This document shows positions 21,448-32,890 of a stretch of 64,000 nt of DNA, one piece after another. Numbering within the stretch: the first letter of the stretch is position 1; the number at the start of each line of letters is the position of its first letter. Made by a program: the position numbers and the translations under genes. The notes below the pieces were generated by a model. The model was not told the origin of the DNA. It made no database searches and was given only the letters and a program-made list of their open reading frames with translations. Origin of the DNA: Piscicola geometra (taxonomy: Eukaryota; Annelida; Clitellata; Hirudinida; Piscicolidae); NCBI GenBank assembly GCA_943735955.1, contig OX030960.1:161894-225893 (forward strand), given 5' to 3'.

Positions 21448-22927
21448 GGATCTCCGCGCTTGGAGACCCCCGCCTTCATACAAACATATACTCATACATT
21501 TTTAGTAGTTTGATTGGCCCAGCGTTAATATATGCATGACTTTGATTGGTCACTACTTTTGAAAAAACATGACTAAAACATATTGTACGCAGCTTTAAGA
21601 CTAATATTTTATAGCTAACGGCAATTTTTATTTACTAATATCAGCTGATGTATGTAAGACATGAAAATAATGATAAATAAAGGCGGCCATATTTTTTAAA
21701 TATATTTCGGCACTATTTGATACGAGATGTATCGTAAAATGAACAATAATTATGGCTTATTTACTTCTAGAATATTATTATAACCTAAATGAAAAAGATA
21801 GAAAGAATCAAAGTCGAAAAAATTCCATCGAAATGATCTATTACTCTAGCTTGCAGCATATCCTTTGCAGCTTTAACAAATTCAAATCTGTTCACATGTC
21901 GTTTAAAAATTAGGTTTTTACCACTTCATTAAACTCGAAATGTTAAAAATGTAAAAATATTATGTGAAATTGTTCACTAAAAAAAGGTTGGCATAATATT
22001 GGTCAGAGGACTAAAAGTCATCAGCATGTTTTACTAATAATATGTGGGTAAATGTTTCATAATTTCAAAGTATTTTCTTTTGCCTATCAGCAGTCAGAAT
22101 ATTTCTTCTTGGATAATCCTGACATGTTTTATTTTAAATCTTCTTTTTATCAATGTCAGCCAACCATGATACAAAATAGGTGGTTAAATTAAGTTGATAA
22201 TGGGTTTGAAAAAATTATAAAACAGTGTCATAATGTTGAAAAAAATACCTATTTCACTGTTAGTGGGCAAGTCACTTCAAAACTCAACAGACCATAGGCG
22301 GCTCCATTCTCTTGACTGGTCTCTTCTGCTTTTGCTAGTGCACATGGAATGTTCTTGGTTTTCTTTAGCTCAAATCTCTTCTAGCCCTTCACATTTTGTT
22401 GTTGTTGAATGAGTGAGAATGTGGTAATGACGCCTAATACTATTTGACCACACCACAGCTTCAATAAGGAAAGAACATATTCTCTCAGTGGGATGGTTTT
22501 CGAGAATAAAAACAATTTATGCACTATCTTTTACGTGAAATACTTAATAATTGGTAAAATAGAATATTTTTAATTTATAAGATATTTTTCACCATATTAC
22601 TAGTAAAACATTTTTATAAATTTAAAAATATTATGTGAAATTGTTCAATAAAATTTGTGGCATAATATTGTTTAGAGCACTAAAAGTCATAGGCAATATT
22701 TAAAGTATTTTATTTTGCCTTTTAGCATTACCGTTTTTTTTTTACCAAACAGCTATTTAAACATTGGAAACTTGTCTGTAATAATTGTTATGGATGTGTG
22801 CTTGTGTGTATGTGCATTTTATGTTTGGTGGACCAATCAAATGCATGCATACTAGTCAACGCTGGGCCAATCAAACTATATGAGTATATGTTTGTATGAA
22901 GGTGGGGGTCTCCAAGCGCGAAGATCC
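21448..22927. mobile_element. Non-autonomous DNA transposon, 85-bp TIRs, 8-bp TSD
   Basis: Ends GGATCTCCGCGCTTGGAGAC and the complement at 22907-22927 extend to imperfect inverted repeats of about 85 bp (through TTGATTGGCCCAGCGTT). The perfect 8-bp TSD is GCTGTTTT (21440-21447 and 22928-22935). An internal segment around 21950-22025 (AATATTATGTGAAATTGTTC) recurs at about 22620-22700. No transposase is seen. The 8-bp duplication suggests a hAT-type mobiliser. Confidence 0.88.
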
Positions 22928-23224
22928 GCTGTTTTTTCTAGTGATTCTATATTCATCTCCCGTTTTGTGTGTTTTTTTCAATCGGGGTTGGGGGGAGACT
23001 ATTTTGAGATTGAAAAATTACATTTTGTGTCAAACTTCTTGTATTGTTAGTGTTAATCATGTCCTAAATGGCCGTTTTGAAATTTTGAAATCAAATCAAG
23101 TGCATTGTATTTAGTAATTTATTTTGTGATTAATAACTTATTTTGTCTTCAATATTGTATTTTTTATTTAATAAAATATTTAAAATTTTATTATTAATCG
23201 AATTAAATTTAATTTTAAGAGCAT

Positions 23225-23392
23225 TATTATAGTGGCGTATAACCCGAACGAGCTTCCAGGCTACTTAGACTGCATATTTTCATTTGTGCGTATGGGTTAC
23301 TAGGGCATTGGTTGCACTTGAACCTAGGACCTTTCATTATTGGTCAAGCCGAGAGTTTTTACACACTCGGCTACCCGTTCACTCAATTTATT
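23225..23392 (-). mobile_element. tRNA-Ser/Leu-like SINE fragment
   Basis: On the minus strand GGGTAGCCGAGTGTGTAA resembles a serine/leucine tRNA D-arm with A box. It is followed at tRNA spacing by CTAGGTTCAAGTGC, a B-box-like T-arm. No long A tail or second copy is visible, so it could be a decayed SINE or a tRNA pseudogene. Confidence 0.45.
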
Positions 23393-24595
23393 TATATTCA
23401 ACATTTTTATTAATATTTGATAATTTTCTATATTTTATAGTTATTATATTTAAATTCCGTTTGATTTATTTTATTGTTTCAAACTAATTTGAGAGGGAAT
23501 CGGTTAAGGGGTGAATCGACTGCAATTCCGCTCCCAAAGTTTAACATATCTTAGTCATAAATAAGGCAGTGAAGCATTTCAGAAGAAAATTGAATTTTTA
23601 CTCTACGCTGAATTCTTTGTTATTTTAGAAAAAAGTTTAAAAAGATATGTTGAGTTTTCAACAAGTTATTTCAGACTAAAGAGAGTAAATTTTTTTTAAA
23701 TTATTTCTTTTATTTTTAAAAGTTGTTTTTGTCGTCTTGTTGCTGAATTGGTGACAGACATGGGGGTCCTCCTTAATGTGGACCCCCCCACTTTTTTCCA
23801 ATCTTTTTATCTAATTTTTTAAATTTTGATATGAACATAATTGTCAACCATGGCATAAAAATGAATGTTTATACAGTAATACATTGTGAGTATGTGTAGT
23901 TATAGCTGTCTAAAAAATATTCTATGATCAATTAAATACTCCTTCATCTACTTTTCTTTTTATCTCTATGGCGTAGGCGGAAATCCTGAGGGGGTCCTTG
24001 GGTCCACTTTTATAAAGACCCCTCACTCTTTTAAAAATACACATTTCTCAACCCTCATTTTGATACGAGCCTAATCGTCAACCATGGGATAAAAAAATCT
24101 AAATACAGTAATACATTGTGAGTATGTATGGGCAGCGATGCTAGGGGGGTTCTGGGGTCCATCTTAACATGGACCATCCTCAGTTTTACAAATACAATAA
24201 CTTCTCAACTCCTTTCTTAATACAAGCATACTCGTCAACCATGGCATAAAACAGAATTTTTATTCAGTAATATATTTTTTCAATTTTCGCAAACAGACAT
24301 TCCGAATGCTTTTCAGAAAATATCAGTTCACTTTTTACAAGCAGACAGATTTACATTATTATTTAAAAAATCATTCATATTGTGCTACTTATTTTGCATG
24401 GGCGATATTCATAGGGGGATTCTGAGGTCCACTTCGATATCGACCCTTTCAATTTTTTAGATGAACCAAGGTTGATGAATTTCAAAAGGCTTCAAACACT
24501 AACTAAAAATGTGGTTAAATCAATCTACAAGTTTCATATCGCATAACTGCCAAAATGAAATGCTGAAGCCTTTAGCTCATTCTATCGTTAGAAAC

Positions 24596-26220
24596 TAGAG
24601 GTCGGACGGGTACCCAATCCGACCGGGTACTCGCGGGTACCTGAGGAACTCCCGTGGGAACGGGAATGAAAATTAATTTCGGGACGGGAAATGTCGGGAA
24701 CCGGGAATAGGTTTTCGGGACGGGAACGGAAATCATTATTCAAAACGGGAACGGGAAAAAACGGGAACGGGAATCAACTTTTAAATCGGGAACGGGAAAA
24801 ACGGGAATACAATTGATTGGGATTGGATTCTTTAATAATTATAATTCAGTAAAGTATGGAAATCTCTATTTCATCGATACTCCGTAATTAAGTAATTAAA
24901 ATAAGTTTTAAATGCAATAGAAATGTATAAAGAAGCCACCATTGCGTTGTCAATGTAAAAATCTCCAACATTACAATTGAAGTTGTTATGGCGAGTCCAA
25001 ATATTAGAGAAATTAGAACAAATTGGTGAAGATGAAAACTTGTCAGATGAAATCAAACTGGTCAGTTATATTATTTTTATTTTATAAAGTCATATTTTGA
25101 ATTTGAATTATTAATTTCTTGTTGATTGCTCAGTTGATCATTTCAACAAAAGAAAAATGCCCATTGATCTTATTCATATGGCAGCATGTCTGTTGCATCC
25201 CCCAGTTTAAAAGAATAATTTAAAAGAGTTTGGGATAGAAAAGAAATAAATACAAAGACTTTCAATAGAGAAAATTTAATTCCATTTTGTACAGCCAGAT
25301 CAAGCTGCAGTGCCGTTTAGAAAAAAAACAAATGATGGTTATTTAGACCTATTATCTTAGTTTTTTTAATTTAAAAATTATAATACAATTTTTATATTAT
25401 CAAATTATACGAATGATTTTATTCGTGAAGTTGTAGAGAATAAGAATGTTGTCAAAAAACATATTTCTAACATTATTGTGGAATTAATAATAATGAATGA
25501 GGGAATAAATTCAGAAGAGGATGAATTGTACAAATATTCACAATTACGTCCCACCAAAATTGAAGATTATAAAGATGTTTAATTTATTGGAATAAAATGA
25601 ACTTTTTTCCAATACTACTTGAAGAAGCCAAATTTTTGTTAGTATACCCGCAAGTTCTATTTCATGTGAACGGTATTTTTAAACATGTTGAAATTTCAGA
25701 CCTAAGATCACCTAATTTGAAAGCTAAAACTTTTGACGGTTTAACCCGTGTGAAAAGCAATAAAGACTTGATTGAATGACTTGAAAACAATGACTAACCT
25801 CAATACTTTCATTTCAATATATATTTGAAATTTTAATTGTGTTTTTGTTTTTTTTTTAAAGAAATATTTTCTGACTTTCAAATAATAAATGTTAAGAAAT
25901 GTTAGGACTAGCAAGTTTGGGACCTGTGAAAACGGCAGCAAAAATAAATTTATAAACAAATTTTTTGGGGAATGGGTCGGGACCGGGTCAAAAAGTTTCG
26001 GGAAAGGGTCGGGACCGGGAATCGAGTTGCGGGAACGGAACGGGACGGGAATTAAAATTTAGATGGTCCATTGGGAACGGGACGGGAAAAAAAATTTCGG
26101 GAACGGGACGTGACGGGAATCAAAGTTCTGATGTCCCATCGGGAACGGGACGGGACGGGAAAAACAATTTCGAGAGCGGGACGGGACCGGGAATGAAAAA
26201 TCGTCCATGTCCGACCTCTA
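24596..26220 (+). mobile_element. hAT element (family C), copy 2, nested in family B
   Basis: Ends TAGAGGTCGGAC and GTCCGACCTCTA with a perfect 8-bp TSD TTAGAAAC (24588-24595 and 26221-26228). Subterminal arrays of CGGGAACGGGA are longer than in the 6011-7340 copy. Around 25597-25779 (plus) it keeps the same hAT dimerisation-domain remnant (GLTRVKSNKDLIE), now interrupted by stops. Opposite orientation to copy 1. Confidence 0.93.
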
Positions 26221-27812
26221 TTAGAAACACAGTGTGCACTGTTGATGCCGAATCATGCCAGTTTGGTGTTGTGGTTGACGGCACACATGATTGCAATGAG
26301 TTAGAGCAGGAATTGATATGCATTCGTTTTTTTGATGAAGCTCTGAATGTTAATGAACAGTTTATTGGTTTATTCAGGTCACTAGATACGATCGGAAAAA
26401 CATTATCTGCTGTAGTAAAAGATTTTCTTATCAGAATTATGCAACCTATTGAAAAACTAAGAGCTCAGACTTATGACGGCGCTGCTAACATGAACGGCCG
26501 ATATAATGGTTGTCGGGCTATTATCAGCAGTGAGCATCCGCTTGCATTGTTTTTCCACTGTTCTGCACACTGTAAAATCTTCTTGCCCAGCACACAGCTG
26601 CCACAATTCCCTTTGTGAGCAATTCACTTCAGTATTTCCAAGAATTAGGTGCTTTTTACAATCGTTCAGAGAAAGTCAAAAAGCAGTTTAGTGATGCTTC
26701 AGTGTCTCTTATAATTGACTTTCCTGATGAGCCAGTGAATAAAAAGTATAGTATAAAACTTCTTTGTCCTACAAGATGGCTGACCAGAGTTTCTACAGTG
26801 TCTTCTGTGCTTGAACATAATGAAGTGGTACTTGTTAGCTTGGAATCATTTGCTTCCATTGGTACTGCTGATGAAACAGCTGAAAGGCTTGAGACCTTTT
26901 TTCAACGGGGCACTAATGCACTGGCCCTCAAGAAGTTGTTTTGGTGTTTTCACTTCTGGAACAGTTAAACAAGTCGTTGCATTTAGAAAGTGCCACGGTC
27001 AGTAGAATGATTGCAGCGACTGATTCAGTTGTGCAAGAACTGCGTCGCCTACGATCAGATGAACAGTTTAACGCCGTTTTCAGAGATGTCAACAGTATGG
27101 TTTTGGCATATAATCTCGAGCCGATTGCTGTACCTCGGGTGCGAAAGCCGCCACAAAAGTATTGTGGGCTGGGCCCAGCTTATGTAGCAACAACACCCGA
27201 GGAGCATTATCGAGCAGCTTATTACGCTGTCATAGACATTGCAATCATGCAACTCACAGAAAGGTTCAATCGAGATTCTCCTGGTTTGCGTTCATACTTG
27301 CAGCTGGAGACAATGTTGCTAACTGGTGAAGTGAACCATGATATTTGCAAGCAGTATCGTGAGTTAAATGAAACTGGTCCTTGTTCATAGTTAGCTATGT
27401 TTAAAGACCAGAAAGAATACAGAACTTAAGCACAAACACAAAAATAATGCAAGCTATGATCACGGAAGCCAGACATCTGTTTCCTCAGGGTGAAAGATTG
27501 ATCAGGTTGATGCTTGTGTGTCCAATAACGTCATGTACTGCAGAAAGATCTTTTAGTGCTTTGCGGGGTCTTAAGACTTGGTTGCGTGCACCTATGACAC
27601 ATCCTCGCTTGAATTCACTGGCGGTTTGTCATGCACATCAGGATGTACTTGACAGTCTGGATTTGAAAAGACTAGCAGAAGAATTTGCTAATTGGTCAGA
27701 CATTCGAAGGGGTCTTTTTGGAAATTGGAGTAAACGAGCTGTGGGAAGAGGGCAGAAAGACAGGCAGAGAGGGTATTTTATGCTATCTAAATGGCCCACA
27801 GTGTATATTTAG
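26220..27812 (+). pseudogene. hAT transposase (family B), C-terminal two thirds, frameshifted
   Basis: Three successive frames: 26220-26618, 26615-27390 (with a shift near 26940) and 27447-27812. The first has FGVVVDGTHDCNELEQ and QTYDGAANMNGRYNG, a DUF4371-type core. The middle one has the CPTRWLTRVSTVSSVLE block. The last has CPITSCTAERSFSALRGLKTWLR and LNSLAVCHAHQDVLD, the hATC dimerisation domain. This is the layout of hAT proteins related to ZMYM and 52-kDa repressor-like genes. Several indels and a stop after TGPCS make it non-functional. The stop codon at 27810-27812 lies in a perfect hairpin. Confidence 0.88.
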
Positions 27813-27836
27813 AATCTAAATATACACTGTGGGCCA
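27792..27836. repeat. Perfect 20-bp-arm hairpin at transposase end
   Basis: Arms TGGCCCACAGTGTATATTTA and its exact complement are separated by five bases (GAATC). The left arm encodes the last codons of the family B transposase and the stop falls at the arm/loop junction. Confidence 0.93.
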
Positions 27837-28257
27837 AAAAAAATCTCCCAATGTATATTTGTTTATAACTTTGGCTAATTCAAATTTATTTGTAATTTTT
27901 AAACTATTGTACTCAGAAATGAATGGAAAACAAGATGTTATAAAATTTATTTGATGGGTTGATGGCTATTTTTAATTGAATTTATATAGATGACAAATAA
28001 TAAAAAGTACTAAAATCGCTATTTTTTTCCCTCAAATCGTGCATAGTGGCAATAGAAAAGTATTTTTATTGAGTATCAAACTTTTGCTTAATGTTTGGCG
28101 ATACAAATATTAATAGTTGAAACAAAAAGAATTAGCAATACAGCAAACAATACTAAATAGTATCGCTAATACTGTATTGGTCGATACCGGTTCTTTGATT
28201 CCAACCCTGGGGAGGACCCCCCAAGATTTTCCGCAGATCGCCGCCCCTGGTGACAGA

Positions 28258-29650
28258 TATAAATTTAACCTTTTTCTTTTATTTTCTACATTTTCAAAGG
28301 TGTTTCTAAACTAAAATAAGATTCATTGTTTTTATGAAAACTGAATATATGTGACTATGCTCCACTTCGGTAACGATTATTCGTGGTAAGCAAATAAGAG
28401 TTGGGTACAAGCTGGATGTGGTGTTCGGCTGATGGTTATCCATATCAAGCTGGTATTTGCTGCGGCAAAACTGACCAACCAGAACACAGATTGCTTGGAA
28501 AACATGTGAGGCACAGTTTGGTTGATTCCACTTTTCACAAATGCATTCAGTATTGCTGTGCTTGCGGCATGAAAAATTAATTTGAATGTTTTTTCCTCGG
28601 GTAGGCTGGATCATCTTATGTACGATTGGTTTCAAATTTTTGTTGGTTCAACTTCACAAGGTCGTTGTGCTCATTGATATAAAAATACAATGAAATCATG
28701 TATGAAATGCGATGAACGGCTGCAGGAAATCTTTTTATCCCACAAGGGAATGATATAAATTCCGATTTTTCCTGCTTGGAATTCATTTTGACATTTAAAT
28801 ACAAATTTTGTTGTTATCAATTGCTTTCCATCAAGATTGTTCATTTGTATGCAATATTTTTTAGGTTTTGTTCCATTTGTGTAAATTTTAAATGAAAGTG
28901 ACCCAAAGCTCTTTTTTGAGAACATAGTGTTAAATAATTTGTGAAAAAAGAAAAATTTTGCTGGTTATCTTCTAATTGAATTAAAATGGTTACGTGATAA
29001 ATGAATAATTGTTGTATGTTAACTAAAAAGGGGTGTAGGAAAATGAAATTAAAACGGAAGGTGTCTGTTTGTGGTCAGAATAGGTTGACTGATTTTCCCC
29101 CACGCAAACTTTTATCAATTTATAAGTATCCTGACAGCCACCTCCCCCAGCAAACAGCGTATCACCCAGGTAAAAGAGTTCAGTAACAACTTCAAGTTTT
29201 TATTTATTAACGTAAACTTCAACCATAGGTCCTTCGTCTATCAACCGAGCTGTGCCTATTAACCCACGATTAGCAGCTACCGTATAGAATAGAAAAAAAA
29301 GGAAAAATTTACAAATATAATTTAAATGCATCAAATTATAATTTTTGAAATAGTTTGTTTATAAAAAAGCCATTAAAGAAAGTTTCACTAATATACGAAA
29401 GATCTGAAAAGTTATGATAAAAGTCAGGTCCAAGAAACGCATTTCTAGTGGACCAATCAGTGCTGTTTGTATTTCTTCTAAACATTTGTCCGAGTTTAAA
29501 AGCTGAATAACTTTTGAACCAATTAAAGTATTTTCAAAATTGAATACAGTTGAAGTTTTTATAGACAAAATCAGCTTCCAAATGTTTACATTTTTTTTTA
29601 TATACTGTGAAAATTTTAGTAACAAATATTAAATTATTGATCTTTAGTTA
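28258..29650. other. AT-rich region with a degenerate unidentified coding stretch
   Basis: On the minus strand, open frames at 28671-28925 (FSKKSFGSLSFKIYTNG...) and 28306-28635 (Cys-rich ECICEKWNQPNCASH...) may be pieces of one frameshifted protein. Neither is recognised. 29000-29650 shows no convincing feature. Confidence 0.3.
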
Positions 29651-29651
29651 C

Positions 29652-30506
29652 TACAGCTGTGCTTTAATCTACGTTAACTTTCGATTAACGCGTTAATCAA
29701 TTAACGACTGTTAAAATTTTAAACGCCGTTACATATTTTAACGAATTGATAAAAAATTAACGCATTTAACAATTTTGATAAATTTAAACTCATCCAAATT
29801 AAACTGTTTTTTTCTGTTTTGGTTACATTGTCAGCAAGTGAACACAAACACTACTAATTTACTCTCCAAAAACGAATGGGCAAATTTGCATTTCATCAAT
29901 AAATTTCTCATTTCTTGAAGATTTGCAACAGAGCTTCTAGGGGGTGAAAAATAACTGAAATTTTCAATAGTGCTACTTGCAATTTGTCACTTTACCCAAG
30001 AAATATGCACTTCAGAAGATGATCCAGCTTATGTCATTCGTTTCACACACATAATTTCTTCCCAAATTGAAGCAGAGAATGAATAATCAGAATATCCAGT
30101 GGTCAAAAATTGACACATCGTTAGACCTTTGATTTAAAAATGTAAAATGTTTTCAAAAAATGAAAGAGTTAAAGAAACTATTGCATTTTTTATCGTTTAT
30201 GGATTCGTTTTTATTCTTTCATATGTGGATTACTTTTTTTGCTTGAGTAACTGGCTCAAAAATGATGTATGATAATTGCATTTTTTTTCATTTATAGATT
30301 TTTTAATTCTTTAAAATATAGATTACTTTTTATAAAAAATTTCAGATAAAATTTTTATTATATTTGTAAGAAAATAATTTAAATACTATTTCATACTGAT
30401 GTCAAATATGCTAAAAACCTTGCGTTAAAATACGATTAACGCATGATTATAATTTTTAATCGAACGATTAACGGTGATTAAAGTTTTCAATCGTGGAACA
30501 GATCTA
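29652..30506. mobile_element. hAT element (family A), short copy 2
   Basis: Left end TACAGCTGTGCTTTAATCTACG and subterminal GATTAACGCGTTAATCAATTAACG match the right end of the copy at 54322-55811 in inverse orientation. The right end TCGTGGAACAGATCTA matches the other terminus. The interior retains AAGATGATCCAGCTTATGTC, shared with both other copies. The transposase region is deleted. No clear TSD. Confidence 0.78.
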
Positions 30507-31385
30507 TTTGCTTTTAATCTCTTCCCATTATTTAAGTATTTAAAATTGTATTAAATATTACACCAATTTTTAGTTTATATTTAAAATAAAAGTTATTAAC
30601 AAATTTATAAAAAAAACTATGTCGTTCCTATCATTTTGACTCTTTAAAAAATATTTGTTCTCAATAAATCGGTAAATTAATAAAAATGTTGTTAAATTAT
30701 TTGTGAAAAAATATTTTTATAAAATTTTCTATAACTGATATAAATTTAAAATGTAATAAATTTAAATTTTAAATTGGAAAAACTACTGTTTCTATCATTT
30801 TGAGCTGCACTGTACATACCTTTTTTCATAATGAATCGGCAATCACGTTCATGTGAAACTTTTCCAGATGATTTTTGCAATGTCTGTAGTAAATTCAGCG
30901 TAGACCAATTTCAAATTTGGTGAAACTGCATATAAATTTTAGTTGCCAAGTAGGATATCAGAATAAACAACAAATCATCATGAAAACTGTTATTTCTGTA
31001 AGAAAAATGTCTCTATGTTTCTCTAAAAAAATGGCATGTGTACCTAAATGTTCCATCAGATATGGGCCGTTGTTTTGCCCCCCTTTCTAGAAAAAATCCA
31101 GTGGACGCCCATGTTTTCTTCACGATATTTTATTGCTACAAGGGTGTTTTGGAACCAAATCCCCAACCTGGGTTCAATTAACGAGTCGTTAACAGTCTGA
31201 GCACTCTTTGACCGTTGCCTTTCAGAGCCTTAGACACGGTTTTATTTACGGTAGTTGTCGTTGGCCACTCTGAAGTGATGTCGTTCATGAGTTTTTGAGA
31301 ATTTTAAATCTTAAGCAATAAGAACAACTGCATAAATAATTAAGATGAAAATTAATAAGCAGAATATACTTCAATCACTAATTAT
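30507..31385. other. AT-rich region without recognised gene
   Basis: Low-complexity AT-rich sequence with imperfect short repeats (AAATTTATAAAAAA). No coding or transposon signature supported. Confidence 0.4.
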
Positions 31386-31520
31386 TTGTATAGCGCCCTT
31401 TACTAAATGAACAAAAGCGCTCAGCCTTGAGCAAGTACGTCTTCAGGCCACGACGGAAAGCTATGAGTGACTTGGTTGAAGTTAGAGAAGAGGGTAAAGA
31501 ATTCCATAAAAGAGGACCAC
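31386..31520 (-). pseudogene. LINE 3' end (C-terminus of reverse transcriptase ORF)
   Basis: The minus strand encodes GPLLWNSLPSSLTSTKSL then FRRGLKTYLLKAERF and a stop, the typical C-terminal tail of CR1/L2/Jockey-type LINE proteins, followed by AATTAG. A 5'-truncated insertion; the adjoining 31520-32090 shows no recognised gene. Confidence 0.8.
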
Positions 31521-32089
31521 AGTAAGAAAAATAAGTATTCTGAAGTGTTACTGATGAGTTGTAAAACCGAATCCTATCCCATCACTAAACGTCTTCGCTT
31601 TGACTTGGGGTTGGACATGAAAGTTTACAACTAGTAAACGAAGCAGGTGACTATGCGCAACTGCTGTTTTATTAAAAAACTGAAATAGAAGTCATTTAAT
31701 TATTCAATAAATAAACGAACAATCACTCCATTAACCCTAACCCATTCGTTTCGATATACTTTGCTCCATCCCCAGCCCTTAGTCAAAAGCCTTGTCATAT
31801 TCATTGTGAGAATCCTATCATTAGTTTTGCACTAAAAACGGATCTTAGTCAAAACGGATTTTTTTGTTGAGTACATCCTTTGATTCTCCAATTATTGCCA
31901 TTCTCTAAGTACCCGGGGAATTTGAAGAAAATATTAAATGCTTTAAAAATAGGCATTCTACCTAAATAGGCACTTAATAATATTCTTTGGTACTCTGGTG
32001 TTTTGATTTTTAGTTCTGACCATCCGAATGTTTTCTCTTTATGTATAAATAATGTCATGAAAGAGTATAAATATAAAATTTAAATGTTT

Positions 32090-32390
32090 GAAAAATATTT
32101 TTTTATAATTGTTTTTATAGTCAAAATATTTTTCAATAATTGTTTTGATAGCCCAAATATTTTTCATTAATTGTTTTGATAGTCAAAATATTTGTCAATA
32201 ATTGTTTTATAGTCAAAATATTTTTCAATAATTTTTTTAAAAGTCAAAATATTTTCAATAATTGTTTTTATAGTCAAAATATTTTTCAATAATTTTTTTT
32301 ATAGTCAAAATATTTTTCAATAATTGTTTTTATAGTCAACATATTTTTCAATAATTGTTTTTATAGTCAAAATATTTATAAAAAAATTTA
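32090..32390. repeat. ~31-bp tandem repeat
   Basis: About nine units of ATTTTTCAATAATTGTTTTTATAGTCAAAAT with 1-3 base variants, about 430 bp upstream of the BPI-family gene promoter. Confidence 0.93.
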
Positions 32391-32824
32391 TACATAAAAA
32401 GGACTTGAAAAAATTGATTTATACCCACAAGTTGTAGGTTTGATTCATACACACCCTGGTAGCCTGAAACTCTTGGAGAGGCAATGGACATCATCTAGAA
32501 CAACTTGAAAAATTGGGAAAAGAAACTAAGAACAATTAGTCTTTTTGTTCTTTGATCTGTTCTGGTAAACTTTAACGTTGCACTTCAGCTGTGTTGAGTT
32601 GAGACATTAAAAACCTCTATACTACAATGTAAGCCTCATTTTGAGTCATTATGACAAATCCTAAACTGAAGATGATGAACTGAAATGTCTTCAAAGCGGT
32701 AAGCTTCAAAGTATGATCAGTCAATGTGTTTGACGCTGTAATTGGCTAGCTACGACAAATTAATTGTCAAAGTCCGTATGTACCAAAAGGACAAAAAGTA
32801 AAACATAATAATGGCTAGAAGGTG

Positions 32825-32832
32825 TATAAAAG
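32825..32832 (+). promoter_or_regulatory. TATA box of the BPI-family gene
   Basis: TATAAAAG lies 66 bases before the start codon at 32891, leaving room for initiation near 32855 and a short 5' UTR. It is the only good TATA box close to the signal-peptide exon. Confidence 0.65.
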
Positions 32833-32890
32833 GTAGGGAGCTTTAAGAATCTTACCTTCGATTCTGTTGGAAACTAAAAAGAGTGGCAAC

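Larger units (their letters stand above)
19640..23528. mobile_element. Possible older copy of the iterated-terminus element (composite)
   Basis: The left edge GGGATGCAGTCGATTCACCCC and right edge GGGGTGAATCGACTGCAATTC equal the termini of the 41235-44515 element. The right subterminal AT-rich stretch around 23075-23200 also resembles 43790-43910. Between them lie a LINE fragment, a 16-bp array and a TIR element. No TSD match is visible at the two edges (AAATCATC against CGCTCCCA), so this may be two unrelated ends or a rearranged copy. Confidence 0.45.
23759..28249 (+). mobile_element. hAT transposon (family B), copy 1, with nested hAT
   Basis: Inverted ends CATGGGGGTCC and the complement of CAGGGGCGGCGATC at 28236-28249 are flanked by a perfect 8-bp TSD GTGACAGA (23751-23758 and 28250-28257). 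The left third contains three or four degenerate units of about 170 bp, each with a GGGGTCC/GGACCCC pair and CGTCAACCATGG. The transposase region (26220-27812) is separated from its upstream part by the family C hAT at 24596-26220. A second copy starts at 51203. Confidence 0.92.
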
